NCBI GenBank assembly: GCA_965213595.1
Contig: CBDBZO010000004.1
Location: 558,001-622,000 of the forward strand
Origin: JBCCFC01 sp965213595
Lineage (GTDB): Bacteria; Chloroflexota; Anaerolineae; Caldilineales; Caldilineaceae
DNA: 64,000 nucleotides
Direction of reading: 5' to 3'
The position numbers were made by a program, and so were the translations under genes. Below, in pieces: positions 10,214 through 17,796 of this stretch. The notes under the pieces are model-generated. The model was given only the letters and a program-made list of their open reading frames with translations, did not search any database and was not told the origin of the DNA. The stretch's first letter is position 1. The number at the start of each line of letters is the position of its first letter.

Positions 10214-10514
10214 GGAATTAAGTCGTTTCGTCGGTTAAGAAATTTTAACGCAAAGGCGCGGAGCCGCAAGGGAATTGTTTGTTAACGGAGATGGCTCTGC
10301 GGGACAATCTACGGGCTCGGTCAGTCCACGTCCCCGGCACGCGTCAGAGCAGATGGGGAAGCCGAAGAAGCGTGCGACGCGTGCCGGGGACGCTAATTAC
10401 CGAAGCGAAAGCGGCTCACCGCGCGAGATGTGATAAATTCCGGAGCCTCCCCTTTGCGTCTCCGCATCAAATCTTGTTTATCTACCCACAGCATCTAAAT
10501 CCCTCGAAAGTGTT
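10214..10514. other. Divergent intergenic region with hairpin
   Basis: This 301-base gap separates the SpoIIM-like and RDD genes. It holds a degenerate AACGCAAAGGCGCGGAG-type repeat (10249-10276) and a strong hairpin whose 16-base arms GTCCCCGGCACGCGTC (10330-10345) and its exact complement (10376-10391) enclose 30 bases. Promoters for both genes must lie here, but no clear -35/-10 pair stands out. Confidence 0.6.
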
Positions 10515-11405
10515 ATGTCCCATTCAACCGACTTCATGCGCGAAGAGTATACCATTGAGACGCCGGAAAATGTAAGCTTTGGCTACGAGGTGGCGGGCAT
10601 TGGCAACCGCTTTGTCGGCGCGCTGATCGACGTGCTGATCCTGGGTGCGGTGCTGGTGCTGCTCAGCATTTTGACGGGCGTGGTGCTGGGCATCACCGAA
10701 GGCTTTGCCGACATCACGCTGGACAGGAGCGAGCTGTCGTGGGCGGGTGGCCTGGTGCTGGCGGTGTCGACGCTGCTCAACTTTCTGCTCTTTTGGGGCT
10801 ACTTCGCCATCTTTGAGCTGGTGTGGAACGGGCAAACGCCTGGCAAGCGCGTGGCCCGCACGCAGGTGATCCGCAGTGATGGCAGCGCCGTGGGCTTTCT
10901 GGGCGTGGCCGTGCGCAACCTCGTGCGCATCGTCGATTTTCTGCCCGGCGGCTATCTGGTCGGCTTCGTGACGATGCTGCTCAATCGGCGGGCGCGGCGG
11001 CTGGGCGATTTTGCCGCGGGCACGCTGGTCGTGCGGCTGGCGGATGGCGAACGGGGCGGCGCGGCGCGCCCGGCGCGCACGTCGAGCCGCGCCGCAAGCG
11101 TTTCGCTGGATGATGTGCTGGCCGCGCAGGCCGCGTCGCCCGTGGTGGGTGAAGTCGCCCCGAATACAGGCGCTGCCGAAAGCGACGAGTGGCTGCTGCG
11201 CTTCCCCGCCATTCGGCGGTTGACGATGGCCGATTACGAGCTCATCCAATCCACGCTGGAGCGCGAGCGCACGGGCAGCGTGCCCCTCTCGCTTCTACGA
11301 CGTTTGACCGATGCGCTCTCTGCTAAACTAGAAGTGGAGCCGCCACGGAACGCCGTTCCCTTTCTGCGCGATGTGGCCGAGGCGTACCGGCGGCACGGGC
11401 GGTAG
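10515..11405 (+). CDS. RDD family membrane protein
   Basis: A 296-residue protein whose first 175 residues form an RDD domain: GNRFVGALIDVLIL gives the first R..D pattern, NGQTPGKRVARTQVI is the conserved inter-helix loop and RRLGDFAAGTLVV ends the domain. Three or four membrane segments are visible. The remaining 120 residues are a soluble C-terminal part with an Ala/Ser-rich linker (ARPARTSSRAASVSLDDVLA) and a helical region. The family is linked to ion or small-molecule transport, but function is mostly unknown. It pairs divergently with the SpoIIM-like gene. Confidence 0.87.
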   Translation: MSHSTDFMREEYTIETPENVSFGYEVAGIGNRFVGALIDVLILGAVLVLLSILTGVVLGITEGFADITLDRSELSWAGGLVLAVSTLLNFLLFWGYFAIFELVWNGQTPGKRVARTQVIRSDGSAVGFLGVAVRNLVRIVDFLPGGYLVGFVTMLLNRRARRLGDFAAGTLVVRLADGERGGAARPARTSSRAASVSLDDVLAAQAASPVVGEVAPNTGAAESDEWLLRFPAIRRLTMADYELIQSTLERERTGSVPLSLLRRLTDALSAKLEVEPPRNAVPFLRDVAEAYRRHGR

Positions 11406-11609
11406 GACATGGCAAAGTGACCGTCACGGCCCAAAGCAGGACGACTCACCCACCCATCGCCTGGGCCGTGATTGTCACGTTTCTCCTACTCTCATCGCGT
11501 TGCTATTTTTGCACGGCCCGCTGGTGACAGTCAATGTCCAAGCAAGGTTTCTTATGCCATCTGCCGGTGGACAGTGACGATCACCGACCCACACCAACGG
11601 ACATTACCC
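11406..11609. other. Intergenic region upstream of radC
   Basis: It contains an imperfect inverted repeat, CCGTCACGGCCCA near 11419 against TGGGCCGTGATTGTCAC near 11462. An open frame extends in frame with radC across this region, but its composition does not look coding. No clear promoter is visible. Confidence 0.35.
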
Positions 11610-12317
11610 ATGTACGACGACGCCCCCCTCTACGCCCCCACCATCCACGATTTGCCCACCGATCTGCGCCCGCGCGAGCGGCTGATTTATGCGGGGGCGG
11701 GGGCGCTCAACACGGCGGAGCTGCTGGCGATTATCCTGCGCGTGGGCGGGCAGGGCGAGAATGTGATCCGGATGGCGGAGCGGGTGCTGGCGGAATTTGG
11801 GGGCGTGGCGGGGCTGGCGCAGGCGAGCGTGGAGGAGATGTGTGCGGTGCGCGGGCTGGGCGAGGCCAAGGCGGCGCAGATCAAGGCGGCGCTGGAGCTG
11901 GGGCGACGGCTCATGGCCGCGTCGCCGCAGGAGCGGCCGCAGATTCGCACGCCCGCCGATGTCGCCAACATGGTGATGCTGGAGATGAGCCTGCTCGCGC
12001 AGGAGGAATTGCGCGTCGCCCTGCTGGACACCAAGAATTATCTAACCAGCATCAAAGCCGTCTACGTGGGCAGCATCAACGCGACGGTGGTGCGCGTGGG
12101 CGAAATCTTCCGCGAGGCGATCCGCGCCAACAGCGCCAGCATCGTCGTGATTCACAACCACCCCAGCGGCGACCCGACGCCCAGCCCCGAAGACGTGCGC
12201 GTGACGCGGCTGATTGTCGAAGCGGGCGACTTGCTCAACATCGGCGTGCTCGACCACGTGGTGATTGGGCGCAACCGCTTTGTGAGCATGAAGGAGCGCA
12301 AGCTGGGCTTTGGGTAA
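11610..12317 (+). CDS. radC: RadC family JAMM-domain protein
   Basis: A 235-residue RadC-like protein. The N-terminal half has a helix-hairpin-helix region (ALNTAELLAIILRVG and VRGLGEAKAAQIKAALEL). The C-terminal half is the JAB/JAMM fold with EIFREAIRANSASIVVIHNH and HNHPSGDPTPSPED, giving the Glu, His-x-His and Asp metal-site pattern. The start at 11610 (MYDDAPLYAPTIHDLP) is where family homology begins; the frame is open further upstream. RadC was once called a repair protein, but a role in repair is not firmly shown. Its stop codon abuts that of the convergent membrane protein gene. Confidence 0.92.
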   Translation: MYDDAPLYAPTIHDLPTDLRPRERLIYAGAGALNTAELLAIILRVGGQGENVIRMAERVLAEFGGVAGLAQASVEEMCAVRGLGEAKAAQIKAALELGRRLMAASPQERPQIRTPADVANMVMLEMSLLAQEELRVALLDTKNYLTSIKAVYVGSINATVVRVGEIFREAIRANSASIVVIHNHPSGDPTPSPEDVRVTRLIVEAGDLLNIGVLDHVVIGRNRFVSMKERKLGFG

Positions 12318-13136
12318 TTACTCCTCCAGCTTCCCCGTGCTCACCGCGACCAATCCCTCGCGCAGGCGACGCAGCGTGCTCGTGCGCAGGCGCACCTCCT
12401 TGGCCCGCTGGCGCACGTAATTTTTTGCCTGTTTGCCCATCAGCACGGGGACGCTTGGCTCGTCCACCTCAAGCTGCACGTCGTTATTGAGAAAGAGCAC
12501 CGCGCCATCGATGGGCACCTCCGCCAGCGGCTCGGCCTTTGCGCTTTCCTCAGTTTCCATTTCGTCCACCTGGGCCAGCAGCCCGCGCAGCCGCTCCTCT
12601 TCCTCCTGCAAATCGCGCGGTGGGTTGCCCAGCCCCTCGCGCGCAAAGACGGTGAAGAAGCGGCGGAAGTTAAACGGCTCGCGCCAGCGATCCCCGTTGA
12701 CGATGATGCGCCCCTTGTCGCCGCGCACGGCAAAATTGATCACGCCACAGGGGCCGATCAGCACGTAGGGCGCGGGCAAGCTGTAGATAAAGAGCGCGTA
12801 CTTATCGTCAAAGCCCTTGAGGCTGCGCGCCACCACTTCGTCGGGCCGACCCACGGCCTGGCCGCCCGGCCAGCGTCGCCGTGCAAAGCGGTTGATGAAG
12901 TAGCTGCCCAGGCTGGCAAAGATAAAGCCCGCCGGCAGCGCCACCAGGCTGATCAGCGACCAGTTGGCCTGCAGAAAGGCGGCGATGGCGTTGGGCGTTG
13001 GCTCGCCGGGCGGGTAGATATTGGGCACAAAGCTGGCGAGCAGGCCGATAAACAAAATCACCAGCCCCGTGCCGCTGAGCCGCCGCCCGCGCTTTTCCTT
13101 GGTTTGAATCTGGTCGAGATCGCGATAAATTCGCAT
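12318..13136 (-). CDS. Membrane protein with NERD-like soluble domain
   Basis: A 272-residue protein with two N-terminal membrane segments (GLVILFIGLLASFVPNIYP and LISLVALPAGFIFASLGSYF) and a cytoplasmic C-terminal domain. The stretches YVLIGPCGVINFAVRGDKG, GAVLFLNNDVQLEVD and VPVLMGKQAKNYVR resemble the core of nuclease-related NERD domains, but catalytic residues are not clear to me. It is common in this lineage to see such proteins near housekeeping genes. Function is unknown. Confidence 0.7.
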   Translation of the reverse strand: MRIYRDLDQIQTKEKRGRRLSGTGLVILFIGLLASFVPNIYPPGEPTPNAIAAFLQANWSLISLVALPAGFIFASLGSYFINRFARRRWPGGQAVGRPDEVVARSLKGFDDKYALFIYSLPAPYVLIGPCGVINFAVRGDKGRIIVNGDRWREPFNFRRFFTVFAREGLGNPPRDLQEEEERLRGLLAQVDEMETEESAKAEPLAEVPIDGAVLFLNNDVQLEVDEPSVPVLMGKQAKNYVRQRAKEVRLRTSTLRRLREGLVAVSTGKLEE

Positions 13137-13169
13137 AAAAAGTCCTTAGTGATTCAATTTTTACGTTGT

Positions 13170-13583
13170 CTATAAACTCTGTGCACCCCAATAGATCAGT
13201 CCCGCGTTGACAAGCCACAAGAGCCATTGCCCCAGCTTTAGATAATCCATCGTCTCGCGCTTTAGCAGCAAAAGCTGGAGCAGCCATGCAACGCCCCACA
13301 GTGCAAACAGCACGGCGATTCCGGTAGCAACGGTGCGCGGCGACGGCACGAGGCTGGTCGCAGCAAGGGCAAACAGCAGCGCGGAGATCACGACGAGGTC
13401 GATGGTCACCATTTGCCAAGCACCCATCATCTGGGTCCAGTGCAGATCAACGGGCTGGGAGGCAAGCGCTGCCTGCTTGTGCAGGCGGGGATCGACGCGC
13501 AAGGACTCTTGATAACCAAGCGTGATGTGACCCAGAAAGGCAACAAAGGTTAGAACACCGGCAACCAGAATAGGGAGATTCAT
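13170..13583 (-). CDS. Small four-helix membrane protein
   Basis: A 137-residue protein with four hydrophobic helices (ILVAGVLTFVAFLGHITLGY, VTIDLVVISALLFALAATSL, TGIAVLFALWGVAWLLQLLL and a last helix LGQWLLWLVNAGLIYWG). GHITLGY with a histidine in the first helix is notable. The start at 13583 (MNLPILVAG) is preferred over an in-frame ATG at 13604 because GGAG stands nine bases upstream. It lies 42 bases downstream of plsX on the same strand. I do not recognise a function. Confidence 0.75.
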   Translation of the reverse strand: MNLPILVAGVLTFVAFLGHITLGYQESLRVDPRLHKQAALASQPVDLHWTQMMGAWQMVTIDLVVISALLFALAATSLVPSPRTVATGIAVLFALWGVAWLLQLLLLKRETMDYLKLGQWLLWLVNAGLIYWGAQSL

Positions 13584-13625
13584 GCTCTCTTCTCCGTACA
13601 GCACCCATAAGCTTGAGCCGACTTT

Positions 13626-14678
13626 TTACGCTGTTGCCCCAACCAGCGGTGCGTTATCCGCCGCGTCCACGGCGTCGTCCCGCTTTGCCAGCCGCGCCAC
13701 GCCCTGTTCGATCTCGCGCACCACGCCCTGCTCGATGCCCTGCTTGGCAATCCGAATCGCATGGCGAATGCCCTCGGCCTTGCTGTGCCCGTGCGACACG
13801 ATCACCAGCCCGGCGACGCCCAGCAGCACGGCCCCGCCGTACTCACTGTCGTCCATCCGCTGCTTGACGCGCCGCAGCGCCGCCCGCCCCAGCAGCCCAC
13901 CGACCATGCTGATCGGCCCGGCGGTAAATTCGTCGCGCATCACGTTGCGCATCAGCTTGGCCGTGGCCTCCGCGGTCTTGATAAAGACGTTGCCCGTAAA
14001 GCCGTCGGTCACCACCACGTCCGCCTTGCCCGCCACAATCTCTTTGCTCTCGATGTTGCCGCGAAAGTCGATGCCCGGCGTCTGCTCCAGCAGCCGGTAG
14101 GCGTTGATCACAAGCTGGCTGCCCTTGCCCGCCTCTGCGCCGTTGCTCAAAATGTACACCGACGGCTGGGCGACGTTCAACACGCGCCGGGCGTAAATTG
14201 TGCCCATGACGGCAAACTGCGGCAGATATTCCGCGCGCACGTCCGGGTTCGCCCCCACGTCCAGCAGCAGGCAGACGCCCTGCGAGGTGGGGAAGGGCGA
14301 CATCAGCGCCGGGCGGTAGATGCCGGGCGTGCGCCCAATTTGCAGCAGGCCCACCGTCAGCGCGCCGCCGGTGTTGCCCGCGGTGACAAAGGCCTGCGCC
14401 TCGCCGGCTTTGATGAGCTTGGCCGCTGCGGACATCGAATTATCGGGCTTGGCTTTGAGCGCCTGTGTCGGTTTGTCATCCATCTCGATGACATCCGCCG
14501 CGGGCACGATGTCGAGGGCCAGGCCGCGCGTTTCATGTTTGGCCAGCTCGGCGCGAATCGCCTCCGGCTGGCCGACGAGCGCCACGGCGATCCGCTCGCG
14601 GCGCGCGCCCGCCACGGCCCCCGCCACGATTTCTGCGGGCGCGTGGTCGCCCCCCATTGCATCCAGCGCAATCTTCAT
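13626..14678 (-). CDS. plsX: Phosphate acyltransferase PlsX
   Basis: A 350-residue PlsX, which turns acyl-ACP and phosphate into acyl-phosphate for PlsY in phospholipid synthesis. It begins MKIALDAMGGDHAPAEIVAG, the diagnostic N-terminus, and includes AFVTAGNTGGALT, LLLDVGANPD and VVVTDGFTGNVFIKTAEA, all typical. Length matches the family. The start at 14678 is chosen because MKIALDAMGGD is the conserved beginning. It acts as a peripheral membrane or soluble enzyme. It is not followed by fabD or acpP as in many bacteria; the next gene is a small membrane protein. Confidence 0.96.
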   Translation of the reverse strand: MKIALDAMGGDHAPAEIVAGAVAGARRERIAVALVGQPEAIRAELAKHETRGLALDIVPAADVIEMDDKPTQALKAKPDNSMSAAAKLIKAGEAQAFVTAGNTGGALTVGLLQIGRTPGIYRPALMSPFPTSQGVCLLLDVGANPDVRAEYLPQFAVMGTIYARRVLNVAQPSVYILSNGAEAGKGSQLVINAYRLLEQTPGIDFRGNIESKEIVAGKADVVVTDGFTGNVFIKTAEATAKLMRNVMRDEFTAGPISMVGGLLGRAALRRVKQRMDDSEYGGAVLLGVAGLVIVSHGHSKAEGIRHAIRIAKQGIEQGVVREIEQGVARLAKRDDAVDAADNAPLVGATA

Positions 14679-14739
14679 GCTGTCTCTTGTTCTACTGTCT
14701 AAAATCTGCTGTTTAAACTGAGGTCGATCCACAAACCGT

Positions 14740-14764
14740 AGGGGCGAGCCAGCGGCTCGCCCCT
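14740..14764. terminator. Hairpin between leuD and plsX
   Basis: Arms AGGGGCGAGCC (14740-14750) and GGCTCGCCCCT (14754-14764) form an 11-bp perfect stem with a three-base loop. It resembles other short palindromes of the GGGGCGAGCC type. It could separate the leuD and plsX transcripts. Confidence 0.5.
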
Positions 14765-14771
14765 TATCTTA

Positions 14772-14940
14772 CTATAACCCGTGCTCAGTGCAGAAGTTCT
14801 GGCGAGGATAGTGAACAAAGAGTTGAACGCGGATCGGGCCGGTTCGTGGCGAGTCGGACATTCGGCCCAGCGGTGGCTGCATCGCTCGATCCCACCAAGC
14901 CTTAAAGCGCCGGAAACACTGGGTCGCCGCAAGGGGAAGC
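14772..14940 (-). pseudogene. Possible 3' fragment of an unrecognised gene
   Basis: Between leuD and plsX the minus strand has an open stretch of about 55 codons ending with TAG, reading FRRFKAWWDRAMQPPLGRM in its first part and VQLFVHYPRQNFCTEHGL at its end. It has no start codon of its own and no upstream half. The composition suggests a decayed gene or mobile-element tail, but I cannot assign it. Confidence 0.25.
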
Positions 14941-14958
14941 GATAGACCGGCGCGGCGG

Positions 14959-15549
14959 CTAATAGGCCAGCGCTGCCTCGTGCTCGGCAATTGCCCCCTC
15001 CTTGGAGAGCAAGTAGCCCAGGTCATCCATTCCCTCCAGCAGGCACTGCTTGCGAAACGGGTCCATCTCGAAGCGCATCTGCTGGCCGTCCGGCAGGGTG
15101 ACGGTCTGCGCCGCCAGGTCGATGGCGATCTGCGTCTCCGGCTCCTCCTCGACCAAATCCCAGAGCAGGTTGACCGTCTCCTCCGGCAGCGGAATCGGCA
15201 GCAGGCCGTTTTTGAGCGAGTTGTTGTAGAAAATGTCGGCAAAGGTCGGCGCGATCACGGCGCGGAAGCCGTACTCGGTGAGCGCCCAGACGGCGTGCTC
15301 GCGGCTGGAGCCGCTGCCAAAGTTGCGCCCGGCGATCAGCAGCTGCGCGCCCGCGTGCTCCGGCTGGTTGAGCACGAATTCCCTGTTGGGCGAGCCATCG
15401 CCGCTGTAGCGCCACGCCGAGAAGAGGCCATCGCCCATGCCCGCTTTGGTCACGGCGGTGAGATACTTGGCGGGGATGATTTGGTCGGTGTCGACATTTT
15501 CCTGGCGCAGGGGCAGGGCGGTGGTCGTGAGTTGGTCGAAGGGGTTCAT
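14959..15549 (-). CDS. leuD: 3-isopropylmalate dehydratase small subunit
   Basis: A 196-residue LeuD, which with LeuC isomerises 2- to 3-isopropylmalate in leucine biosynthesis. ENVDTDQIIPAKYL near the N-terminus and GRNFGSGSSREHAVWAL in the middle are hallmark substrate-binding motifs of the aconitase swivel domain, and FADIFYNNSLKNGLLP follows. Length is usual. It lies on the same strand as leuC but 2.2 kb downstream, with five unrelated genes between them, instead of the usual adjacent leuCD. Confidence 0.96.
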   Translation of the reverse strand: MNPFDQLTTTALPLRQENVDTDQIIPAKYLTAVTKAGMGDGLFSAWRYSGDGSPNREFVLNQPEHAGAQLLIAGRNFGSGSSREHAVWALTEYGFRAVIAPTFADIFYNNSLKNGLLPIPLPEETVNLLWDLVEEEPETQIAIDLAAQTVTLPDGQQMRFEMDPFRKQCLLEGMDDLGYLLSKEGAIAEHEAALAY

Positions 15550-15567
15550 GGTTCGGTTTCCAAAAAG

Positions 15568-15948
15568 TTAATCGGAGATAGTTATTTTGTGAAGCGGTCC
15601 ATCCAAATTAATCCGTAGCCAATTCAGCGCATTGCGTCCCAGTATCGACTCGTTGCTTATCGTATCAGCGACAACTTCGACTGCAGGCAAACGGATTTCG
15701 CCAAGTAATAGATCAACTAAATAGACATCTACTGGGCGACGTGCTCCCCACTGGCTTCGTAGATATTTTACGCCATCTACCTGTAGGCCCAATGTGCGAA
15801 GATGGCGTTCTGGTATGATGGTTGCATCCGCTCCGGTGTCGATGATGGCACGAATTACCCGCTGCGAAGGCGCTCGGTCTGGTCGTGCGAGTTGAATATC
15901 GACAAAAGGTATGGGTGGATAGTAACTCAAATCATACTCAGTGTTCAT
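15568..15948 (-). CDS. Retropepsin-like aspartyl protease domain protein
   Basis: A 126-residue protein with a pepsin-retropepsin fold signature: AIIDTGADATIIPERHL holds the catalytic Asp-Thr-Gly, and SILGRNALN is the second conserved hydrophobic-Gly segment near the C-terminus. One DTG per chain implies a homodimer, as in retroviral proteases. The start is set at 15948 (MNTEYDLSYYPPIPFVD), where the ATG overlaps the TGA of the upstream gene (ATGA), giving translational coupling. Such genes commonly pair with a DUF5678 gene, as here. Substrate and role are unknown. Confidence 0.8.
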   Translation of the reverse strand: MNTEYDLSYYPPIPFVDIQLARPDRAPSQRVIRAIIDTGADATIIPERHLRTLGLQVDGVKYLRSQWGARRPVDVYLVDLLLGEIRLPAVEVVADTISNESILGRNALNWLRINLDGPLHKITISD

Positions 15949-16313
15949 TGTGCTTCTTCTAACCTCGGCGAGCGAATCCAAATCTCCTCGATTGGCTGTT
16001 CTCTAACTTGTCGCAAAAGGACTGAAATTTTCCCAAATTTAGCGCGAATGCGGCGGTAGAGCGCCACTCTGTCTTTATCGAAATCAACCAGTTCTCCATT
16101 GTGAATAGCCACCCAGTGACCAAAATGTTTTTGTACCAGTTCAGGATGAAGCTGCTCGTAGGCTTGCGATTCGCGTTCGATTTTTTCACGATTTCGCCGG
16201 TGGAAGTGATTTTCGATAATTTCTTCAACAAGCTCGTCAATGCTTTGGTCCTCTTGACCAGCATCATTGATTAGTTGTTGCGCCAAGCTATCGTTTATTA
16301 AGACAGTTGTCAT
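15945..16313 (-). CDS. DUF5678-like protein, partner of retropepsin-like protease
   Basis: A 122-residue protein starting at ATG 16313, with an excellent AAGGAGGT box. The N-terminal half is helical (LAQQLINDAGQEDQSIDELV). The C-terminal half, HFGHWVAIHNGELVDFDKDR followed by a helix, matches the short DUF5678 pattern (G-x-WVA-x-x-x-G-x-x-V). Its TGA overlaps the protease ATG, so the two are translationally coupled. The first half looks like a ribbon-helix-helix antitoxin, so the protein might bind DNA or be the protease substrate; both ideas are inference. Confidence 0.75.
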   Translation of the reverse strand: MTTVLINDSLAQQLINDAGQEDQSIDELVEEIIENHFHRRNREKIERESQAYEQLHPELVQKHFGHWVAIHNGELVDFDKDRVALYRRIRAKFGKISVLLRQVREQPIEEIWIRSPRLEEAQ

Positions 16314-16370
16314 AGCAACCTCCTTGAAAGCAAAACAATACCGCAAGTTTAGCAAACTCACCGTAATTCT

Positions 16371-16991
16371 CTACGAAGAGAGCAGCTCTACCCGACCATC
16401 CCCCAGATGATAAACCGCGCCCACAATCCGCAACTTCCCCGCAGCGACGGCCCTGGCCAGCAGCGGGTCGGCGGCGTACTGCGCGACCTGCCGCCGCACG
16501 TTGGCCTCGATGGCGTTGGTCAGCAAGTCGCCCGCCATGGCGCGCGCGACCTGCACGGCGGGGCCAATCGCGCTCACGAGCGAGTAGATCGCGCCGGGCG
16601 CGTCGCCATCTTCGTCGAGCGTCTGAATGGTGGCAGCGACCGCGCCGCAGCCCTGGTGGCCCAGCACCATCAGCAGCGGGATGTTGAGCACCAGCACGCC
16701 AAACTGGATCGTGCCCAGCGAGGCGTTGGTACCCACCTGGCCCGCCGTACGCAGGACAAAGATGTCGCCCAGGCCGCGGTCGAAGATCAGCTCGATGGGC
16801 ACGCGCGAATCCGAGCAGCCCACGACCGTCGCAAAGGGGCTTTGGCCCAGCGCGACCTCGTCGCGCCGTTCGCGCACCAGATTGGGGTAGACGGGCTGGT
16901 CGGTCGCAAAGCGTTCGTTGCCTTCGAGCAGGCGCTGAAGCGCTTCGTTGGGGTTGATTATGGGCGATTCGGGCATCGGGAGCCGACTCAT
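16371..16991 (-). CDS. Beta-class carbonic anhydrase
   Basis: A 206-residue beta-carbonic anhydrase that interconverts CO2 and bicarbonate. Zinc ligands are visible in VVGCSDSRVP (Cys, with the Asp-Arg dyad) and GHQGCGAV (His and Cys). Length and order match cytoplasmic beta enzymes. The start at 16991 overlaps the PIN toxin stop as ATGA; an in-frame TTG at 17006 is the alternative. It could serve the carboxylation needs of biosynthesis. Its position behind a toxin-antitoxin pair and inside a split leuCD block suggests insertion as part of an accessory segment. Confidence 0.93.
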   Translation of the reverse strand: MSRLPMPESPIINPNEALQRLLEGNERFATDQPVYPNLVRERRDEVALGQSPFATVVGCSDSRVPIELIFDRGLGDIFVLRTAGQVGTNASLGTIQFGVLVLNIPLLMVLGHQGCGAVAATIQTLDEDGDAPGAIYSLVSAIGPAVQVARAMAGDLLTNAIEANVRRQVAQYAADPLLARAVAAGKLRIVGAVYHLGDGRVELLSS

Positions 16992-17398
16992 TTCTGCGCT
17001 AACCAATTCTCGGCTGCTAAACCAGGAATGGCATCAAAATCTTTATCTGTAGTTAGCAGCATGAGGCTGTAGCGCAGCGCAATTGCCGCAACAAGTGCAT
17101 CAACTGTCTTAAGCTGCCACCCTTGTTTGCGTAGCGCAATCTGTAGAGCAGCAGCACTTTCTGCATCGATATGCTGCACATCATAGAAGCTGAAACTGTC
17201 CTGATACCGCTGCCACTCCTTCAAATTGGCTTTAGCACGCGGAAGCGTCTGAATGCCATACAAAAATTCGGCGAGCACAGGAGCAGCAATGCTAAACATG
17301 TGTCCACTGTGAGCATCCGAAATGATGCGGTCACGCAAGAGGTGGTCGAACGTGACGAGCGGAGAAAGATGATTGGTATCCAGCAAAAAGTTTCCCAT
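16988..17398 (-). CDS. PIN-domain ribonuclease toxin, VapC-like
   Basis: A 136-residue PIN protein. The four acidic positions of the family are visible: FLLDTNHLS (Asp), PVLAEFLYGI (Glu), TVDALVAAIA (Asp) and LLTTDKDFD (Asp). VapC toxins cleave tRNA or rRNA until neutralised by a partner antitoxin. The gene starts at the base next to the stop of the upstream 126-residue protein, the standard antitoxin-toxin order, and its own stop overlaps the carbonic anhydrase start. Confidence 0.88.
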   Translation of the reverse strand: MGNFLLDTNHLSPLVTFDHLLRDRIISDAHSGHMFSIAAPVLAEFLYGIQTLPRAKANLKEWQRYQDSFSFYDVQHIDAESAAALQIALRKQGWQLKTVDALVAAIALRYSLMLLTTDKDFDAIPGLAAENWLAQK

Positions 17399-17779
17399 CT
17401 ATCTCTCGCTGCCGATGCCAACGGGGGAATCAAACTCTTTGAGTTCTCGCTCAAACTGCTGCCACAGCGGCAACAGTTCTTCCTGGCGAAGAAGCTCAGG
17501 CGAGGGAGGATTTTGCGCTAAATCCTCGGCCACTTGCGCCATTGGCTTTGTAGCCCGGTGGATAGCCTTTGGATCAGGGCCCAGCGCCTGAATCTTCAAT
17601 ACAGTTTCTGCCAACGAGGGCAGCGCGTCATCCGACGAAATCGTCCTTCCACCATCAGCATCCGCCGAACCATTTTGAGTCGCCAGGTGTAGAGCCAGCT
17701 CTTTCAAAATTTCGGAAGCTGAACTATCGTCTGGTTGCTCCTGGATAATTTCAATCATTTGTTGTTTAGTTGGCGACAT
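17399..17779 (-). CDS. Candidate antitoxin for the PIN toxin
   Basis: A 126-residue acidic protein directly upstream of the PIN toxin with zero spacing. Its N-terminus, MSPTKQQMIEIIQEQPDDSS followed by a helix ending in ILKELALHL, resembles the short N-terminal helices of antitoxins found next to PIN genes. The middle is low in order and the end is a helix (EELLPLWQQFERELKEFD) that could wrap the toxin. I do not recognise a DNA-binding fold, so the antitoxin role rests on position and size. Confidence 0.6.
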   Translation of the reverse strand: MSPTKQQMIEIIQEQPDDSSASEILKELALHLATQNGSADADGGRTISSDDALPSLAETVLKIQALGPDPKAIHRATKPMAQVAEDLAQNPPSPELLRQEELLPLWQQFERELKEFDSPVGIGSER

Positions 17780-17796
17780 ATCAACCCCCTCTGCTG

